NCBI GenBank assembly: GCA_964420325.1
Contig: CAYQSU010000069.1
Location: 1 to 17,298 of the forward strand
DNA: 17,298 nt
Source of the DNA: CAYQSU01 sp964420325
GTDB taxonomy: Bacteria; Pseudomonadota; Alphaproteobacteria; Rhodospirillales; Defluviicoccaceae
Direction: 5' to 3'
Shown here one piece after another: positions 1 to 7,776 of this stretch (within the stretch, counting starts at the first letter, position 1; every line of letters begins with the position of its first letter). The notes beneath the pieces were generated by a model. That model was not told the DNA's origin, searched no databases, and saw only the letters and a program-made list of their open reading frames with translations. The position numbers were made by a program, and so were the translations under genes.

Positions 1-55
1 GCAAAATGTCGCATTTTGTCGCATTTTGTCGCAAAATGTCGCATTTTGTCGCAAT
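1..55 (+). repeat. Left decamer array, one arm of a perfect 55-bp inverted repeat
   Basis: Five complete GTCGCA cores start at 8, 18, 28, 38 and 48, with a partial one at 1-3. They are separated by four-base A/T spacers (AAAT, TTTT, TTTT, AAAT, TTTT), so the period is exactly 10 bp. The whole 55 bases equal the reverse complement of 17201-17255, including the order of A-rich and T-rich spacers. The A and T tracts recur once per helical turn, the arrangement expected of intrinsically bent DNA. The array may extend left of the window. It lies upstream of the cysteine synthase gene. An ORF reading through it is spurious. I do not recognise the repeat family; operator array, nucleoid-protein site or dispersed extragenic repeat are all possible. 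Confidence 0.9.
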
Positions 56-103
56 TCGCCGGCGGTCGGCGGTCCCCGACGGCGCCGGTCCGGGCGGGTG
101 CTC

Positions 104-138
104 TGCGACTTGATCGCATCCGGCGCGCTCTCTACAGT
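104..138 (+). promoter_or_regulatory. Predicted sigma70-type promoter of the cysteine synthase operon, with overlapping inverted repeat
   Basis: A -35-like TTGATC lies at 110-115, and a -10-like TACAGT lies 17 bp downstream at 133-138. Each matches four of six consensus bases, and the start codon follows 33 bp later at 172. A perfect inverted repeat, TGCGA-N5-TCGCA, spans 104-118 and overlaps the -35. Its half-site TCGCA is the same pentamer repeated in the decamer array at 1-55. This suggests, by inference only, that one regulator may bind both. The rest of 56-171 holds no gene that I can support. Confidence 0.45.
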
Positions 139-171
139 CGGCGCCCGCTCCGCGGCTGCGAGGTTTCGCTC

Positions 172-1173
172 ATGGACGTGCGCGACGGCTTTCTCGAGAC
201 CATCGGCAACACGCCCCTGATCCGGCTGCGGCGGGCATCCGAGGAGACCGGCTGCGAGATTCTTGGCAAGGCCGAGTTCCTCAATCCCGGAAGCTCGGTC
301 AAGGACCGCGCCGCCCTCTACATCGTCCGCGACGCCGAGGAGCGCGGCCTCCTCCGGCCGGGCGGCGTCATCGTCGAGGGCACCGCCGGCAACACCGGCA
401 TCGGCCTCGCCCTCGTCGGCAACGCCCGCGGCTACCGTACGGTCATCGTCATCCCCGACACCCAGAGCCAGGAGAAGATCGACATGCTCAGGCTCTGCGG
501 CGCCGAGGTCCGCCCGGTGCCGGCGGTGCCCTATCGCGACCCCAACAACTACGTCAAGGTCTCCGGGCGACTGGCCGAGGAGCTCGCCCGCAGCGAGCCC
601 TTTGGCGCCATCTGGGCCAACCAGTTCGACAACGTCGCCAACCGCCGCGGCCATTACGAGACCACCGGCCCGGAGATCTGGCGGCAGACGCAGGGCCGCG
701 TCGACGCCTTCATCTGCGCCGTTGGCACCGGCGGCACGCTCGCCGGCGTCGGCGTGCACCTCAAGGAGCAGAATCCCGGCGTCGTCATCGGCCTCGCCGA
801 CCCGATGGGCGCCGCGCTCTATCATTACTACACCGATGGCGAGCTGAAGGCGGACGGCGAGTCGATCACCGAGGGCATCGGCCAGGGCCGGATCACCGCC
901 AACCTCGAGGGTGCCCCGGTCGACCGCGCCTATCAGATCCCCGACGCCGAGGCGCTGCCGATCGTCTTCGACCTCCTGCAGCACGAAGGGCTCTGCCTCG
1001 GCGGCTCCAGCGGCATCAACGTCGCCGGCGCCATCCGCCTCGCCCGGGATCTCGGGCCGGGCCACGTCATCGTCACCATCCTCTGCGACTACGGCACCCG
1101 CTACCAGAGCAAGCTGTTCAACCCGGCGTTCCTGCGGGCGAAGGGCCTGCCGGTGCCGGGCTGGCTGGAGTAG
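172..1173 (+). CDS. cysK: Cysteine synthase (O-acetylserine sulfhydrylase family)
   Basis: A 333-residue PLP-dependent enzyme of the cysteine synthase/cystathionine beta-synthase fold. The family makes L-cysteine from O-acetylserine and sulfide in the cytosol. The N-terminal IGNTPLIRL motif (11-19) is present. The PLP lysine is expected at K44 in SSVKDRA. A TAGNTG substrate loop lies at 71-76, where most members have TSGNTG. The phosphate-binding GTGGT is at 185-189, and GGSSG lies near the C-terminus. I chose ATG 172 because it has GAGG upstream and the family N-terminus begins there. The frame is open back to 16, but only through repeat DNA. The gene is first in an operon with sseA (5-nt gap) and metC, which supports a role in sulfur amino-acid metabolism. 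A cystathionine beta-synthase-like or O-phosphoserine-using activity cannot be excluded from sequence alone. Confidence 0.88.
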   Translation: MDVRDGFLETIGNTPLIRLRRASEETGCEILGKAEFLNPGSSVKDRAALYIVRDAEERGLLRPGGVIVEGTAGNTGIGLALVGNARGYRTVIVIPDTQSQEKIDMLRLCGAEVRPVPAVPYRDPNNYVKVSGRLAEELARSEPFGAIWANQFDNVANRRGHYETTGPEIWRQTQGRVDAFICAVGTGGTLAGVGVHLKEQNPGVVIGLADPMGAALYHYYTDGELKADGESITEGIGQGRITANLEGAPVDRAYQIPDAEALPIVFDLLQHEGLCLGGSSGINVAGAIRLARDLGPGHVIVTILCDYGTRYQSKLFNPAFLRAKGLPVPGWLE

Positions 1174-1178
1174 GCGCC

Positions 1179-2030
1179 GTGGCCGCGGCGACGCTCGCTC
1201 CCCTGGTCGACACCGCCTGGCTCGCCGACCACCTCGGCGACGACCGGCTCCGCGTTCTCGATGCGAGCTTCCATCTGCCTGCATCGGGGCGCGACGCGCG
1301 GGCCGAGTTCCGCGCCTGCCACATCCCCGGCGCCGCCTTCTTCGACGTCGACGAGATCTCCGACCGGCGCTCGCCGCTGCCCCACATGCTCCCCGATGCC
1401 GACGCTTTCGCCGCCATGGCGGGGCTGCTCGGCATCGCCAACGACAGCCTGATCGTCGCCTACGACGCGCCGGGATCGGCGGCGGCGGCGCGGGCGTGGT
1501 GGACGTTCCGGGTGTTCGGCCATCCAGCCGTCGCCGTGCTCGACGGCGGCCTCGCCAAGTGGCGGGCGGAGGGCCGCCCGGTCAGCGACCGCGCCCCGCC
1601 ACCCAGGCGGGCACAGTTCGCCCCGCACCGAAAGCGGGCGCGGGTGTGCGCCGCCGACGCGCTCCTCGCCGACCTCGAGACGCGGCGCCTCCAGGTCGTC
1701 GACAACCGGCCGGCCGGCCGCTTCTCCGGGGCGGATCCCGAGCCCCGGCCGGTGCGCCGCCGGGGGCACATCCCGGGCAGCGTCAACATCCCGTTCGCCG
1801 ACTTCTTCGACGCCCGCCGCGGCGGCGTGTGGCGCCGGCCGGAGGAGATCCGCGCCCTCTTCGATGCCGCCGGCGTCGACCTCCGGCGGCCGATCGTCGC
1901 TACCTGCGGCTCCGGCGTCACCGCCTGCACCACGGCGCTCGCCGCCGCCCTCCTCGGCCGCGACGACGTCGCCGTCTACGACGGCTCCTGGGCGGAATGG
2001 GGCAACCGCGACGATGCGCCGGTCGAGTAA
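1179..2030 (+). CDS. sseA: 3-mercaptopyruvate sulfurtransferase (tandem rhodanese)
   Basis: A 283-residue protein with two rhodanese domains, an inactive N-terminal one (about 8-135) and a catalytic C-terminal one (about 158-280). The family transfers sulfur from 3-mercaptopyruvate (or thiosulfate) to a thiol or cyanide acceptor. The active-site loop is CGSGVTA at 243-249 with C243 nucleophilic. A loop of this CGSGVT type is typical of mercaptopyruvate sulfurtransferases rather than thiosulfate sulfurtransferases. HIPGA (48-52) and HIPGSVNIPF (197-206) are rhodanese hallmarks. The start is GTG, 5 nt after the cysteine synthase stop, with GGAG overlapping the end of that gene. Translation is probably coupled. 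Its position between cysteine synthase and cystathionine beta-lyase fits cysteine sulfur handling. It has no signal peptide. Confidence 0.9.
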   Translation: MAAATLAPLVDTAWLADHLGDDRLRVLDASFHLPASGRDARAEFRACHIPGAAFFDVDEISDRRSPLPHMLPDADAFAAMAGLLGIANDSLIVAYDAPGSAAAARAWWTFRVFGHPAVAVLDGGLAKWRAEGRPVSDRAPPPRRAQFAPHRKRARVCAADALLADLETRRLQVVDNRPAGRFSGADPEPRPVRRRGHIPGSVNIPFADFFDARRGGVWRRPEEIRALFDAAGVDLRRPIVATCGSGVTACTTALAAALLGRDDVAVYDGSWAEWGNRDDAPVE

Positions 2031-2040
2031 GCGCGGGCCG

Positions 2041-3207
2041 ATGAACACCGACACGCTGCTTGCCGGCGTCGGCCGCGACCCGTTCGCCAACCACGGCGTG
2101 GTCAACCCGCCCGTCTACCACGCCTCGACCATCGTCTTCCCCACCCTGGCGGCGCTCGAGGACGCCGACCGCACCCCCTTCGAGGGCACCCGCTACGGCC
2201 GCCGCGGCACGCCGACCACCTTCGCCCTCGAAGACGCGGTGGCGGCGCTGGAAGGCGGCCACCGCGCCGTCGCCGTGCCTTCGGGGCTTTCGGCGATCAC
2301 CACCACGCTGTTGGCCTTCCTCATGAGCGGCGATCATCTGCTCGTCGCCGACACCGTCTACAACCCGACCCGCCGCTTCTGCGACCGCGTGCTGACGGGC
2401 CTCGGCATCGCGGTCGACTACTATGATCCCTCTGCCGACGTCCGCCCGCGGATCCGTCCCGAGACCCGCGTCGTGTTCATGGAATCCCCGGGCTCGCTCA
2501 CCTTCGAGGTCGAGGATGTCGGCAGGACCGCCGAGGCGGCGCGCGCAGCCGGGGCCGTCTCGGTGCTCGACAACACCTGGAGCGCCGGCCTCCACTTCCG
2601 CCCCTTCGCCCACGGCGTCGACGTCTCGATCCAGGCGGCGACCAAGTACATCGTCGGCCATTCCGACGTCATGCTGGGCATCGTTACCGCCGCCGACGAG
2701 GAGACGTTCCTCCGTGTCCGGCGGGCGGCGGCGTTCCTCGGCACCTCGGTCGGTCCCGACGACTGCTATCTGGCGCTGCGCGGGCTCCGCACGCTTGCGG
2801 TGCGGCTCGCCCGCCACCAGGCGACGGCGCTCGAGGTCGCGCACTGGCTCGAGCGGCGCCCGGAGGTGGTGCGGGTGCTGCACCCGGCGCTCGCCTCGCA
2901 TCCCGGCCATGCCATCTGGAAGCGGGACTTCACCGGCGCCAACGGCCTCGTCTCGGTGGTGCTGCGGGAGGCGCCCGGGAGCGCGCTTGCCGCCATGCTC
3001 GACGGCCTTCGCCTGTTCGCGCTCGGCTACAGCTGGGGCGGGTACGAGAGCCTGGTGGTCCCGTTCGATGCGAGAAAGAGCCGGTCAGCGACGGCGTGGC
3101 CCTACCCCGGCCCGTGCCTGCGCCTGCACTGCGGCCTCGAGGACGCCGACGATCTGATCGCCGATCTGGAGGCGGGGCTGGCCCGGTTCAGCGCGGGGAC
3201 GGCATGA
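2041..3207 (+). CDS. metC: Cystathionine beta-lyase (Cys/Met metabolism PLP enzyme)
   Basis: A 388-residue fold-type I PLP enzyme. MetC cleaves cystathionine to homocysteine, pyruvate and ammonia, the penultimate step of methionine synthesis by trans-sulfuration. Visible are NPPVYHAST (22-30), the phosphate-binding RYGRRGTPT (51-59), VPSGLSA (79-85), the PLP-ring aspartate D177 in VLDNTW, and the Schiff-base lysine K202 in ATKYIVGHSD. The C-terminal YSWGGYESL is characteristic of cystathionine beta-lyases. I chose ATG 2041, 10 nt after the sseA stop, because the conserved N-terminus begins there. The frame itself stays open much further upstream inside sseA. Length is normal. The gene is third and last in the plus-strand sulfur operon and converges with the PilZ gene. 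A weak GC hairpin (GCCC/GGGC) sits in the 23-nt gap between them. Confidence 0.92.
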   Translation: MNTDTLLAGVGRDPFANHGVVNPPVYHASTIVFPTLAALEDADRTPFEGTRYGRRGTPTTFALEDAVAALEGGHRAVAVPSGLSAITTTLLAFLMSGDHLLVADTVYNPTRRFCDRVLTGLGIAVDYYDPSADVRPRIRPETRVVFMESPGSLTFEVEDVGRTAEAARAAGAVSVLDNTWSAGLHFRPFAHGVDVSIQAATKYIVGHSDVMLGIVTAADEETFLRVRRAAAFLGTSVGPDDCYLALRGLRTLAVRLARHQATALEVAHWLERRPEVVRVLHPALASHPGHAIWKRDFTGANGLVSVVLREAPGSALAAMLDGLRLFALGYSWGGYESLVVPFDARKSRSATAWPYPGPCLRLHCGLEDADDLIADLEAGLARFSAGTA

Positions 3208-3230
3208 TCAGGTCAGCCCGTTGCGGGGCG

Positions 3231-3677
3231 TCACACCGCGGGCCCGTCCTTGAGCGCCCGGGTCCGCTCGCTCATGAAATGCTTGAGCAGGCCGTAGGCG
3301 CGATGGTCGACGTCGAGGAAGGCGACCATCAGGCGTCGGTGCTCCGGTTCCGCGCGAACCACCCTGGAGCGGACGCTGACCGGCGACAGGCCGGCCGCGC
3401 CCGCGCCGATGCCGTCGATGATGAACAGGGCGCCCGGAGTCAGGCGGCCGTCGTAGCCCTCGATCATGAAGCCGCCGAGGCTCCAGCTGTCGGTCTCGTA
3501 GGTCCGACCGTCGAAGGCGACGGTGAGGCGCGGCGTCGTCAGCCGTTCGTGCCGGCGCCGGTCCACGGCGGGAAGGGGCTTGCGGTTCACCGTCGGCTCT
3601 CGACCTCGCGCGGCCACGCCCCGGTTGGGGATCGCCACCGCCTGAGCGGCAACGGAGGCGTGTTCTTCGTCCAACAT
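3231..3677 (-). CDS. PilZ-domain protein, probable c-di-GMP receptor
   Basis: A 148-residue soluble protein with a disordered N-terminus (1-36) and one PilZ domain (about 38-140). PilZ domains bind cyclic di-GMP through an RxxxR motif and a downstream (D/N)xSxxG motif. The first is present as R41-RHE-R45. The second reads S64-W-S66-L-G-G69, so serine replaces the usual Asp/Asn at its first position. Binding is therefore plausible but not certain. No other domain is attached, as in the many stand-alone adaptor PilZ proteins. Start ATG 3677 has only a weak AGG just upstream. The gene is monocistronic, convergent with metC and divergent from the crotonase. Nothing nearby identifies its output. 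Confidence 0.8.
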   Translation of the reverse strand: MLDEEHASVAAQAVAIPNRGVAARGREPTVNRKPLPAVDRRRHERLTTPRLTVAFDGRTYETDSWSLGGFMIEGYDGRLTPGALFIIDGIGAGAAGLSPVSVRSRVVRAEPEHRRLMVAFLDVDHRAYGLLKHFMSERTRALKDGPAV

Positions 3678-3865
3678 AGCCTAATCACCCGGCGCGCAAA
3701 TATCCATACAGATCAAAGTCTCCGTCATCTGCGGGTCCGCCACCCGCCGCTCTCGATCCGCTTCGCGCGGCAACGGTCCTCTCGGACGGGTGGGCGGCCG
3801 CGGATGTTCACCATGGTTCTAACAAACAACAATAAACCATTCGTAAATAAGGAGGCTTCCGAAGC
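3678..3865. other. Divergent intergenic region between PilZ gene and crotonase gene
   Basis: This 188-bp gap has no gene that I can support. The last 50 bp (about 3813-3850) are strikingly A-rich against the GC-rich surroundings. An inverted repeat of ATGGTT (3813-3818) and AACCAT (3835-3840) encloses 16 nt there and could be a regulator site or an mRNA hairpin. A strong Shine-Dalgarno AAGGAGG follows at 3849-3855. Promoters for both flanking genes must lie here or in the leader ORF, but I see no convincing -35/-10 pair. Confidence 0.5.
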
Positions 3866-3979
3866 ATGACGGCACTGATCGAGGGTCCGAGGGTGCGACG
3901 GCGACGGCACCCTGCGTCCGGCTCGAGCGTCTCTCTCTCCGCGGTCTCGCCCGCCCGGCAGCCGAGGCGGTCGCCGTGA
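3866..3979 (+). CDS. Possible 37-residue leader ORF, translationally coupled to the crotonase
   Basis: ATG 3866 is preceded by AAGGAGG at 3849-3855 with a 10-nt gap, one of the strongest ribosome binding sites in the window. The frame runs 37 codons and ends at TGA 3977-3979, which overlaps the GTG start (3976-3978) of the crotonase as GTGA. The peptide is rich in arginine (eight residues, four consecutive at 11-14), serine and proline. It resembles no family I know. It may be a leader whose translation couples to the downstream gene, or a chance ORF in a 5' leader. It is in a different frame from the crotonase, so it is not an N-terminal extension unless a frameshift exists. Confidence 0.3.
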   Translation: MTALIEGPRVRRRRHPASGSSVSLSAVSPARQPRRSP

Positions 3980-4785
3980 CGGACGCCCGGGCCGCCGGGG
4001 CGCCGCTGTCCGGCCTCGCCCACACCGTCTGCGAGGCGCGGGGCGCCGTCGCCGTGCTCTGCCTCAACCGTCCGGAGAAGCGGAACGCGATCTGCGATGC
4101 GCTCCTGTCCGACCTCGAGCTGTTCTTCGGCCATCTGCCTGCGGGCACCGAGGCGGTGGTGATCCGCGGCGCCGGCGACCATTTCTGCGCCGGCCTCGAT
4201 CTCGCCGAGCACAAGGAGCGGACTGCCCACCAGACGATGCTCCACTCGCAGCGCTGGCACCGTGCCTTCGAGCGCATCCAGTTCGGCGGCGTGCCGGTGG
4301 TCGCGGCCCTCCACGGCGGCGTCATCGGCGGCGGCCTCGAGCTCGCGCTGACGGCCCACGTCCGCGTCGCCGAGACCAGCACCTTCTACGCGCTTCCCGA
4401 AGGCCGCCGCGGCATCTTCGTCGGCGGCGGCGGCTCCGTTCGCGTCGCCCGCATCATCGGCGCCGACAGGATGTGCGAGATGATGCTCACCGGGCGCCGC
4501 TACGACGCCGACGACGGACAACGGCTCGGTTTCTCCCACTACCTGGTCTCTCCAGGGGCGGCACTGGCGAAGGCCGTCGAGATCGCCCAGAGCGTCGTCC
4601 GCAACGCGCCGCTGTCCAATTACATGATGCTGAACGCCATCGCTCGCATCCACGACATGTCGATGAGCGACGGCCTGTTCACGGAGTCGCTGGCGACGGC
4701 GCTGACCCAGACCAGCGAGGACGCGAGGAAGGGGCTACGTGCCTTTCTCGACAAGGAGGACGCCGACTTCAGCCGAAAGCCTTAA
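3976..4785 (+). CDS. Enoyl-CoA hydratase/isomerase (crotonase) family protein
   Basis: A 269-residue crotonase. These enzymes stabilise an enolate of an acyl-CoA in an oxyanion hole, and hydratases add water to 2-enoyl-CoA. LNRPEKRNA (30-38), AGLDLAEH (72-79) and the glycine-rich GGVIGGGLELA (114-124) are typical. Both hydratase acids are seen: E122 in GGGLELA and E142 in LPEGRRG. The vanillin-forming hydroxycinnamoyl-CoA hydratase/lyase has Ser at the first position, so a plain hydratase fits better. Start GTG 3976 has GAGG at 3964-3967, 8 nt upstream. The gene converges with the acyl-CoA dehydrogenase at the end of the large minus operon. It probably serves the same pathway, although its own promoter means separate control. 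The substrate is unknown. Confidence 0.85.
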   Translation: MTDARAAGAPLSGLAHTVCEARGAVAVLCLNRPEKRNAICDALLSDLELFFGHLPAGTEAVVIRGAGDHFCAGLDLAEHKERTAHQTMLHSQRWHRAFERIQFGGVPVVAALHGGVIGGGLELALTAHVRVAETSTFYALPEGRRGIFVGGGGSVRVARIIGADRMCEMMLTGRRYDADDGQRLGFSHYLVSPGAALAKAVEIAQSVVRNAPLSNYMMLNAIARIHDMSMSDGLFTESLATALTQTSEDARKGLRAFLDKEDADFSRKP

Positions 4786-4833
4786 CCGCCCACCCCGCGG
4801 TGGGTGGCGGGCGTCGTGCGGTGACGGCACCGC
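4786..4833. terminator. Hairpins between convergent crotonase and acyl-CoA dehydrogenase genes
   Basis: Two adjacent hairpins fill the 48-bp convergent gap. The first pairs CCGCCCACC (4786-4794) with GGTGGGTGG (4799-4807) through a 4-nt loop, with one G-T mismatch. The second pairs GCGGTG (4818-4823) with CACCGC (4828-4833). Neither has a good T run on the plus strand. On the minus strand the first hairpin is followed by a short TTAAGGCTTT. They may act as a shared, weak bidirectional terminator. Confidence 0.45.
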
Positions 4834-6495
<1,662 letters not shown>

Positions 6496-6505
6496 CGGCC
6501 CGTCC

Positions 6506-7762
6506 CTACCCGGCCTCCGGGTTCTCGATCAGGAGCGCCGCGCCCTGACCGCCGCCGCAGCAGGCCGAGGCGACGCCGTAACGCAGTCCCCGCCGCCTGA
6601 GCTCACGAGCCAGCGTGATCGTGCAGCGCAGGCCCGTTGCGGCGAGCGGATGGCCGATGGCGATCGCGCCGCCGTTGACGTTGACCCTGCCGCGATCGAG
6701 GCCGAGTTCCCGCTCCACCGCGAGATACTGGGCGCCGAAGGCCTCGTTGATCTCGAAGCGGTCGATCCGGTCGAGATCGAGGCCGGCCAGGTCCAACAAC
6801 TTGCGGATCGCCGGTGCCGGGCCGATGCCCATGATCTCGGGCGGCACGCCGACGGCGGCAGACGCGAGGATGCGGGCGATCGGCGGCCGCCCCTGTGCCT
6901 TGACGAACTCGCCGCCGGCGACGATCGCCGCCGCCGCGCCGTCGACGATGCCGGAGCTGTTGCCGGCGGTCTGGACGCCCCCGAACACCGGAGGCAGACG
7001 CTTCAGCTCCACGAGAGAGGTCGGCCGCGGGTGCTCGTCCCGGGCAAAGACGTCGACGCCGCGGGGAAGCCGCAGCTGCCGGCGGCGGTAGCCGTCGAGC
7101 TCGAAAACCTCGCTTGCGATCGGCCTGATCTCGTCGTCGAAGAAGCCGTCGGCCAGCGCCGTCTGCACCGACGAGAAGCTGCGTTCGGCATAGACGTCCA
7201 CCTCGTCGCGCGTGATGCCGTAGCGCTGGGCGAGATTCTCCGCGGTGTTGGCCATGCCGATGCCGGGGGCCGGATCGACCAGCGCCTCCCACAGAAAGTC
7301 GCGGAAGTCCGCCTGCCCCATGCGGAAGCCGCTGCGCATCGTGAACGAGGCCACCGGGTTGCGTGACATCGATTCGGCGCCGACGCAGAGCGCCACCCGC
7401 GCCTTTCCGAGCGTTATGGTGTCTGCGCCCTGCGCCATGACCTCGAAGCCGGAGCCGCACAGCCGGTGGACGAAGATGGCCGGGATCTGCTTGGCGACGC
7501 CGGCGTAGAGACCGATGTGGCGGGGAAAATAATAGGCGTCAAAATCGGTGTGGGCGAGGCTCGCCCCGATCACGACATCGACATCGTCCGGCCGGACCCC
7601 CGAATGCTCGAACAGACGCTTGCTCACCGCGATGCCGAGATCGGTGGCTGAGTTGTCGCGCAGCGTGCCGCTGAGCTCGCCGAAGCCGGTGCGGACGCCG
7701 TCGTAGAGGAAGACGTCCCCGTAGGTCGTTCCCAGACCGGGCAGGTCGGTCGTCGCGTTCAA
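6506..7762 (-). CDS. Thiolase family protein (acetyl-CoA acyltransferase-like)
   Basis: A 418-residue thiolase that cleaves 3-ketoacyl-CoA with CoA (or condenses two acyl-CoAs). The nucleophilic cysteine is C102 in HRLCGSGFE. The other catalytic residues are H371 in GGAIAIGHPLAATG and C401 in the CxGGGxG-type motif CCGGGQG, and NEAFGAQ (339-345) is also present. I place the start at TTG 7762. A GAGGAGG lies just upstream, overlapping the ligase stop, at proper spacing, and the open frame further upstream lies inside the ligase gene and is a shadow. The ligase stop is 14 nt away, and the acyl-CoA dehydrogenase follows after 10 nt. The position corresponds to aat (beta-ketothiolase) of Pseudomonas ferulate clusters. 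The substrate cannot be read from sequence. Confidence 0.88.
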   Translation of the reverse strand: MNATTDLPGLGTTYGDVFLYDGVRTGFGELSGTLRDNSATDLGIAVSKRLFEHSGVRPDDVDVVIGASLAHTDFDAYYFPRHIGLYAGVAKQIPAIFVHRLCGSGFEVMAQGADTITLGKARVALCVGAESMSRNPVASFTMRSGFRMGQADFRDFLWEALVDPAPGIGMANTAENLAQRYGITRDEVDVYAERSFSSVQTALADGFFDDEIRPIASEVFELDGYRRRQLRLPRGVDVFARDEHPRPTSLVELKRLPPVFGGVQTAGNSSGIVDGAAAAIVAGGEFVKAQGRPPIARILASAAVGVPPEIMGIGPAPAIRKLLDLAGLDLDRIDRFEINEAFGAQYLAVERELGLDRGRVNVNGGAIAIGHPLAATGLRCTITLARELRRRGLRYGVASACCGGGQGAALLIENPEAG

Positions 7763-7776
7763 GCGGGCGGTCCTCC

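Noticed and set aside
1..55. CRISPR array
   Set aside because: The unit is 10 bp with 4-bp A/T spacers and has no 25-40 bp repeats, unique spacers or cas genes.
1..55. Replication-origin iterons
   Set aside because: The unit is shorter than usual iterons, and there is no Rep, ParAB or DnaA-box context. Both ends carry the same array among chromosomal housekeeping genes.
16..171. A 52-residue N-terminal extension of cysteine synthase reading through the decamer array
   Set aside because: It is translated repeat and promoter DNA. The family N-terminus and a ribosome binding site fit ATG 172. The same peptide start also appears in the inverted copy at the right edge, on the other strand.
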